Assembly (NCBI GenBank): GCA_946402065.1
Contig: CAMIVR010000011.1
Span: forward strand, 1 to 64,000
Reading direction: 5' to 3'
Source: an uncultured Brevibacillus sp.
Lineage (GTDB): Bacteria > Bacillota > Bacilli > Brevibacillales > Brevibacillaceae
Length of the DNA: 64,000 bases
In this document: positions 60,351-64,000 of the stretch, in pieces
Layout of the letters: the number at the start of each line of letters is the position of its first letter
How positions within the stretch are numbered: the first letter of the stretch is position 1
Position numbers and translations under genes: made by a program
The notes under the pieces: model-generated
Databases searched by the model: none
The model's input: the letters and a program-made list of their open reading frames with translations, nothing else
What the model was told of the DNA's origin: nothing

Positions 60351-61571
60351 TTGAAGGTGATGAATTGGATGCAGACACATAAGATCGAACGCAAGGATCA
60401 TCTCATATTCGTGCTCGTCACCTTCATGTATTGGTCTTCCCAGTACGTTTATACTCCTATTTTGTCTCCCTACCTGGAGTATAAAGGGGCTTCCTATATG
60501 CTGATCGGGGTCATTTTGAGCAGCTACGGCGTGACGCAATTGCTCATCCGCTTGCCGCTGGGCATCCTGTCGGATTATATGAAGGCGAGAAAACCGTTCA
60601 TTGTCGTCGGCATGGCAACGAGCTTGCTCAGCTGCCTCGGCCTGGCGGCAACCGATCATGTAGGATGGGCGCTATTTTCCCGAGCTGTCGCAGGAATTTC
60701 CGCATCAACATGGGTTGCCTTTACGGTTCTGTATTCAAGCTACTTTATCAGCAGCAACGTGACGAAAGCCATGTCGACCATCCATTTTATCACGGTCACA
60801 GCTCAGTTGATCGGCATGGGGGTTAGCGGTTACCTGGTAAGCAAATGGGGGTGGCTTGCTCCGTTTTGGATCGGTGCGGCGGTCGCCATTATCGGTTTTA
60901 TTCTATCTCTTTTGATCAGAGAGCCCCATCAGTCGCCATCCCGCAAGCCGATCCAGCCGAAAGATTTAACCGGCGTAATGAAAGAGCCGATTCTGTTGAA
61001 AGCATCGTTCTTATCGATCATTGCCCACAGCATCCTTTTCATTACGATGTACGGGTTTACGCCGCTTCAGGCGGTAAAAATCGGAGCAGGCAAGGAAGAC
61101 ATCAGTTTGCTTGTCCTTTCTTTCATGCTTCCCCATGCGATCGCCACGATCATGGCCGGGCGATATTTTGCGGCAAAATTTGGACTGTGGCCAACATTAA
61201 CCGTGGGATTTTTGGGAAGCGCCATCTTTACGGTCGTGATTCCGTTTGCGGATACGATGTTTGCGCTTTGCCTGACACAAGTCGGCAACGGGTTTGCTCA
61301 AGGCGTCGGTTTCCCGCTGTTTTTGGGGATGGCCATTCAGTCGATTGATCGCGAAAAGCGGGCAACTGCCATGGGATTTTATCAAGCGATCTACTCTTTG
61401 GGGATTTTTTCAGGGCCGTTTGTTGCGGGCTGGCTGAATTCAGGCGGCGGATTGGAGCATGGCTTCTTCTTTGCCGGTTTGTCCGGGTTGCTGGCAGCCG
61501 GGCTGTCCATCTATTGGAGCCGGACGGAAAAGGGCGCACCGATGACAAGCGTTTCTGTAAACAGGAAGTGA
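60351..61571 (+). CDS. MFS transporter, probable sugar/sugar-acid uptake or export
   Basis: 12-TM pattern; 'LLIRLPLGILSDYMKARKPFIVVG'; start may be ATG 60360. Confidence 0.88.
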   Translation: MKVMNWMQTHKIERKDHLIFVLVTFMYWSSQYVYTPILSPYLEYKGASYMLIGVILSSYGVTQLLIRLPLGILSDYMKARKPFIVVGMATSLLSCLGLAATDHVGWALFSRAVAGISASTWVAFTVLYSSYFISSNVTKAMSTIHFITVTAQLIGMGVSGYLVSKWGWLAPFWIGAAVAIIGFILSLLIREPHQSPSRKPIQPKDLTGVMKEPILLKASFLSIIAHSILFITMYGFTPLQAVKIGAGKEDISLLVLSFMLPHAIATIMAGRYFAAKFGLWPTLTVGFLGSAIFTVVIPFADTMFALCLTQVGNGFAQGVGFPLFLGMAIQSIDREKRATAMGFYQAIYSLGIFSGPFVAGWLNSGGGLEHGFFFAGLSGLLAAGLSIYWSRTEKGAPMTSVSVNRK

Positions 61572-61599
61572 TTCCTTCATAACGTTAAAAGGGGAGACC

Positions 61600-62628
61600 A
61601 TGATGAGCAGAGTGAAAGTCGGAATTATTGGAGCGGGGCGAATCGGGAAACTGCATGCCGAAAATCTGGTAAAAATGCACAGGGTTGAATTGAAAGCCAT
61701 TTCGGACCTGTTCGCAGGTCACATACGAGAGTGGGCAGACAGGATCGGTATACCTGTTGTAACGGATCATTATCAAAATATTTTGCACGATAAAGAAATT
61801 CAGGCGATTTTGATTTGTTCGCCGACCGACACCCACGTTCCGATCATCACGGAGGCAGCGAAAGCGGGCAAACATATTTTTTGCGAAAAGCCAATCAGTT
61901 TTCAGTTGGAACAAACCAAACAAGCGCTGGAGGCCGTCAAAGAAACCGGGGTGAAATTCCAGGTTGGATTTTGCCGCCGGTTTGACCAGAGCCTGAAGAA
62001 GGCTCATCAAACCGTCAAAGAGGGGAAAATCGGCCAACCACATCTGTTGCGAATAACTTCGCGGGACCCGCATCCACCGACAAAAGAATACGTAGCAGCG
62101 AGCGGCGGTCTCTTCTTCGATATGGCCATTCACGATTTCGATATGGCAAGGTATCTGGTTGGCAGTGAAGTCGAGGAAGTTTTTGCGCAAGGCGCAGTTC
62201 TGATCGATCCGATGTTTGCGGAGTGCGGAGACGTTGATACGGCGGTTACGACGCTGAAATTCAGCAACGGCGCCATTGGCGTGATTGATAACAGCAGAAA
62301 AGCAGTCTATGGCTATGACCAAAGGGTCGAGGTTTTTGCCGCGAACGGATGTGTGACCGTGGAAAATGCCAGGCCGACAACCGCGGCGATCAGCACAGCC
62401 GAAGGGGTTTTGCTGGACAAGCCGAAGTATTTCTTTTTGGAAAGGTACAATGAAGCTTTTGTGCAAGAAATGGCAGACTTTATCGAGAGCATTTTGGATG
62501 ACAAGGAAGTTCCGGTTACCGGCCATGATGGCTTACAGGCTGAATTGATAGCGAGGGCAGCGCAGAAATCGTTTGCAGAAAAAAGACCTGTAAAAATCGC
62601 AGAAATCATGTCTGCAGCACAAGTGTAA
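61600..62628 (+). CDS. Gfo/Idh/MocA oxidoreductase, inositol 2-dehydrogenase-like (copy 2)
   Basis: 'VKVGIIGAGRIGKLHAENLVKMHRVELKAISD', 'FCEKPISFQ', 'GGLFFDMAIHDFDMARYLVG'. Confidence 0.91.
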   Translation: MMSRVKVGIIGAGRIGKLHAENLVKMHRVELKAISDLFAGHIREWADRIGIPVVTDHYQNILHDKEIQAILICSPTDTHVPIITEAAKAGKHIFCEKPISFQLEQTKQALEAVKETGVKFQVGFCRRFDQSLKKAHQTVKEGKIGQPHLLRITSRDPHPPTKEYVAASGGLFFDMAIHDFDMARYLVGSEVEEVFAQGAVLIDPMFAECGDVDTAVTTLKFSNGAIGVIDNSRKAVYGYDQRVEVFAANGCVTVENARPTTAAISTAEGVLLDKPKYFFLERYNEAFVQEMADFIESILDDKEVPVTGHDGLQAELIARAAQKSFAEKRPVKIAEIMSAAQV

Positions 62629-62664
62629 GCCAAGCCTGGGAGAGACTTATTTTTTTGCTCAGTT

Positions 62665-62680
62665 GGTTAAGCGCTTATTC
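62665..62680 (-). promoter_or_regulatory. Candidate LacI-type operator (inverted copy, TTAAGCGCTTA)
   Basis: GGTTAAGCGCTTATTC just upstream of the aldehyde dehydrogenase start. Confidence 0.5.
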
Positions 62681-62699
62681 GACAATGGAGGTATGAAAA

Positions 62700-64000
62700 G
62701 TGGAAACAGTAACCCAAGTGCAAAGGTTGTTCATTAATGGCGAGTGGGTGGAAACAGCCGAAACGCATCCGATTTACAACAAATATACCGGAGAGCTGTA
62801 CGTTCAAGTATGCAAAGCCGGTGAAAAAGAGGTCGATCTCGCTGTAGGGGCAGCGGAATATGCTTTCCACCATACTCCATTTTCAGCCGAAAGACGTTAT
62901 GAAGCGCTTGTCAAGGCGTCCGGGTTGATCAAAGAGAACATTGAAGAATTGGCCTCCTGCATTGCCCAGGAGGGCGGCAAGCCGATCCGGGATGCGAGAG
63001 TTGAAGTGATTCGTTCCGCCACCACGTTTCTTTTGGCTGCGGAAGAAGCGAAAAAGCTGAAGGGGGAAATCATTCCAAGCCAGGCTTCGCCCGGGAATGA
63101 ATCGCGATTGATGTATACGATCAAGAAGCCGATCGGTATCGTTTGTGCCATTTCTCCGTTCAATTTCCCGTTAAATCTCGTTTCCCACAAAGTGGCGCCT
63201 GCCTTGGCCGCAGGAAATCCGGTGATTGTCAAGCCAGCCACCGATACGGCCCATTCCGCCTTGTTGCTGTGCAAGATTTTGGAACAGGCCGGGGTGCCGA
63301 AAGGGTACGTTCAATGCCTGGTCGGCGGCGGTGCGACGGTTGGGGAACAGCTGCTGAAGGATCAACGAATCAGGAAGTATTCGTTTACCGGCTCGCCGGA
63401 AGTAGGGAAGCATATCCAGCAAACAGTCGGCATGAGAAAAGTGACGCTGGAACTCGGTTCGAATTCGGCAACGATTGTGCATGAAGATGGCAATATCGAA
63501 CAGGCGGCAAACAAGCTGGCCAAGATGGCCTTCGCCAATGCGGGACAAATCTGCATTTCCGTGCAGCGGATTCTCGTCCACAAAGCGGTGGAAAAGAAGT
63601 TCATGGAGCTTTTCCTGGAAAGGGTTGAACAGCTCAAGGTCGGCAATCCGTTGGACCCGGACACGGATGTCGGACCGATGATCAGCGAAAAGGAAGCGCA
63701 GCGCATTGAGGAATGGGTCAATGAAGCGGCCCGTCTGGGGGCGAATGTTTTGACCGGAGGCAAAAGGCAAGGAAGCGTGTACGATCCGACGGTGATTACC
63801 GGGGCGAAAAAGGGCATGAAGGTGCACGACGAAGAAGTGTTCGCGCCTGTGGTTACGGTAGCGACCTACGAAACGATTGAGGACGCGGTCAAAATGGTGA
63901 ATGACTCCAGGTTTGGATTGCAGGCCGGGATTTATACCAAATCGCTTGTGCTGGCTCACAAGCTGCCGTACTTGTTGGAAGTGGGCGGTGTGATTGTCAA
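62700..64000 (+). CDS. NAD(P)-dependent aldehyde dehydrogenase (partial, runs off window)
   Basis: GTG start after GGAGG; 'KKPIGIVCAISPFNFPLNLVSHKVAPALAAGNPVIVKPA', 'VTLELGSNSATIV', 'FANAGQICISVQRI'; not in the ORF track because it has no stop. Confidence 0.93.
   Translation, partial: METVTQVQRLFINGEWVETAETHPIYNKYTGELYVQVCKAGEKEVDLAVGAAEYAFHHTPFSAERRYEALVKASGLIKENIEELASCIAQEGGKPIRDARVEVIRSATTFLLAAEEAKKLKGEIIPSQASPGNESRLMYTIKKPIGIVCAISPFNFPLNLVSHKVAPALAAGNPVIVKPATDTAHSALLLCKILEQAGVPKGYVQCLVGGGATVGEQLLKDQRIRKYSFTGSPEVGKHIQQTVGMRKVTLELGSNSATIVHEDGNIEQAANKLAKMAFANAGQICISVQRILVHKAVEKKFMELFLERVEQLKVGNPLDPDTDVGPMISEKEAQRIEEWVNEAARLGANVLTGGKRQGSVYDPTVITGAKKGMKVHDEEVFAPVVTVATYETIEDAVKMVNDSRFGLQAGIYTKSLVLAHKLPYLLEVGGVIV

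Noticed and set aside
55573-62680. CcpA cre sites as explanation for CGCTTAAYC motifs
   Set aside because: Outer positions of the cre consensus (TG...CA) do not match at most copies; local LacI operators fit better, although CcpA cannot be ruled out.
52019-64000. Assignment as a canonical myo-inositol (iol) or sulfoquinovose operon
   Set aside because: IolE/IolD/IolB/IolC, sulfoquinovosidase and sulfonate transporter genes are not visible; only IolG-like, LLM and aldehyde dehydrogenase members overlap.

Overview
The window is a low/medium-GC Gram-positive (Bacillales, Brevibacillus-like by gene order) chromosomal segment. There are no rRNA genes, tRNA genes, CRISPR arrays, transposases or phage genes that I can support. 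From 1 to about 46.9 kb it is mostly conserved core: a five-gene gerA-type spore germination operon (minus strand), ytkL, ytoI, an ECF sigma/anti-sigma pair, dnaE, malic enzyme, FadR-like regulator, accD-accA, pfkA, pyk, fxsA, ytvI, citZ-icd-mdh, phoP-phoR, polA-mutM-coaE, gapB, nrdR, dnaB and dnaI. After dnaI the region looks accessory: a YdcF-like protein, an AadA-like nucleotidyltransferase, and a repeat protein with copper-amine-oxidase-N domains. From 50.5 kb to the end lies a catabolic locus with three LacI paralogs, two IolG-like dehydrogenases, an LLM flavin monooxygenase with its own FMN reductase, a riboflavin kinase, a small protein, a tartrate/D-malate dehydrogenase, an FbaA-like aldolase, an MFS transporter and an aldehyde dehydrogenase (truncated by the window end). 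The most notable observation is in that locus. The riboflavin kinase ORF (54795-55232) and the overlapping 90-aa ORF (55229-55501) look like the two domains of B. subtilis RibR split into separate, translationally coupled genes beside a two-component FMN monooxygenase. The locus also carries a recurrent candidate operator (CGCTTAAYC, five intergenic copies) near the LacI genes. Function, substrate and novelty are inference; no database search was possible.
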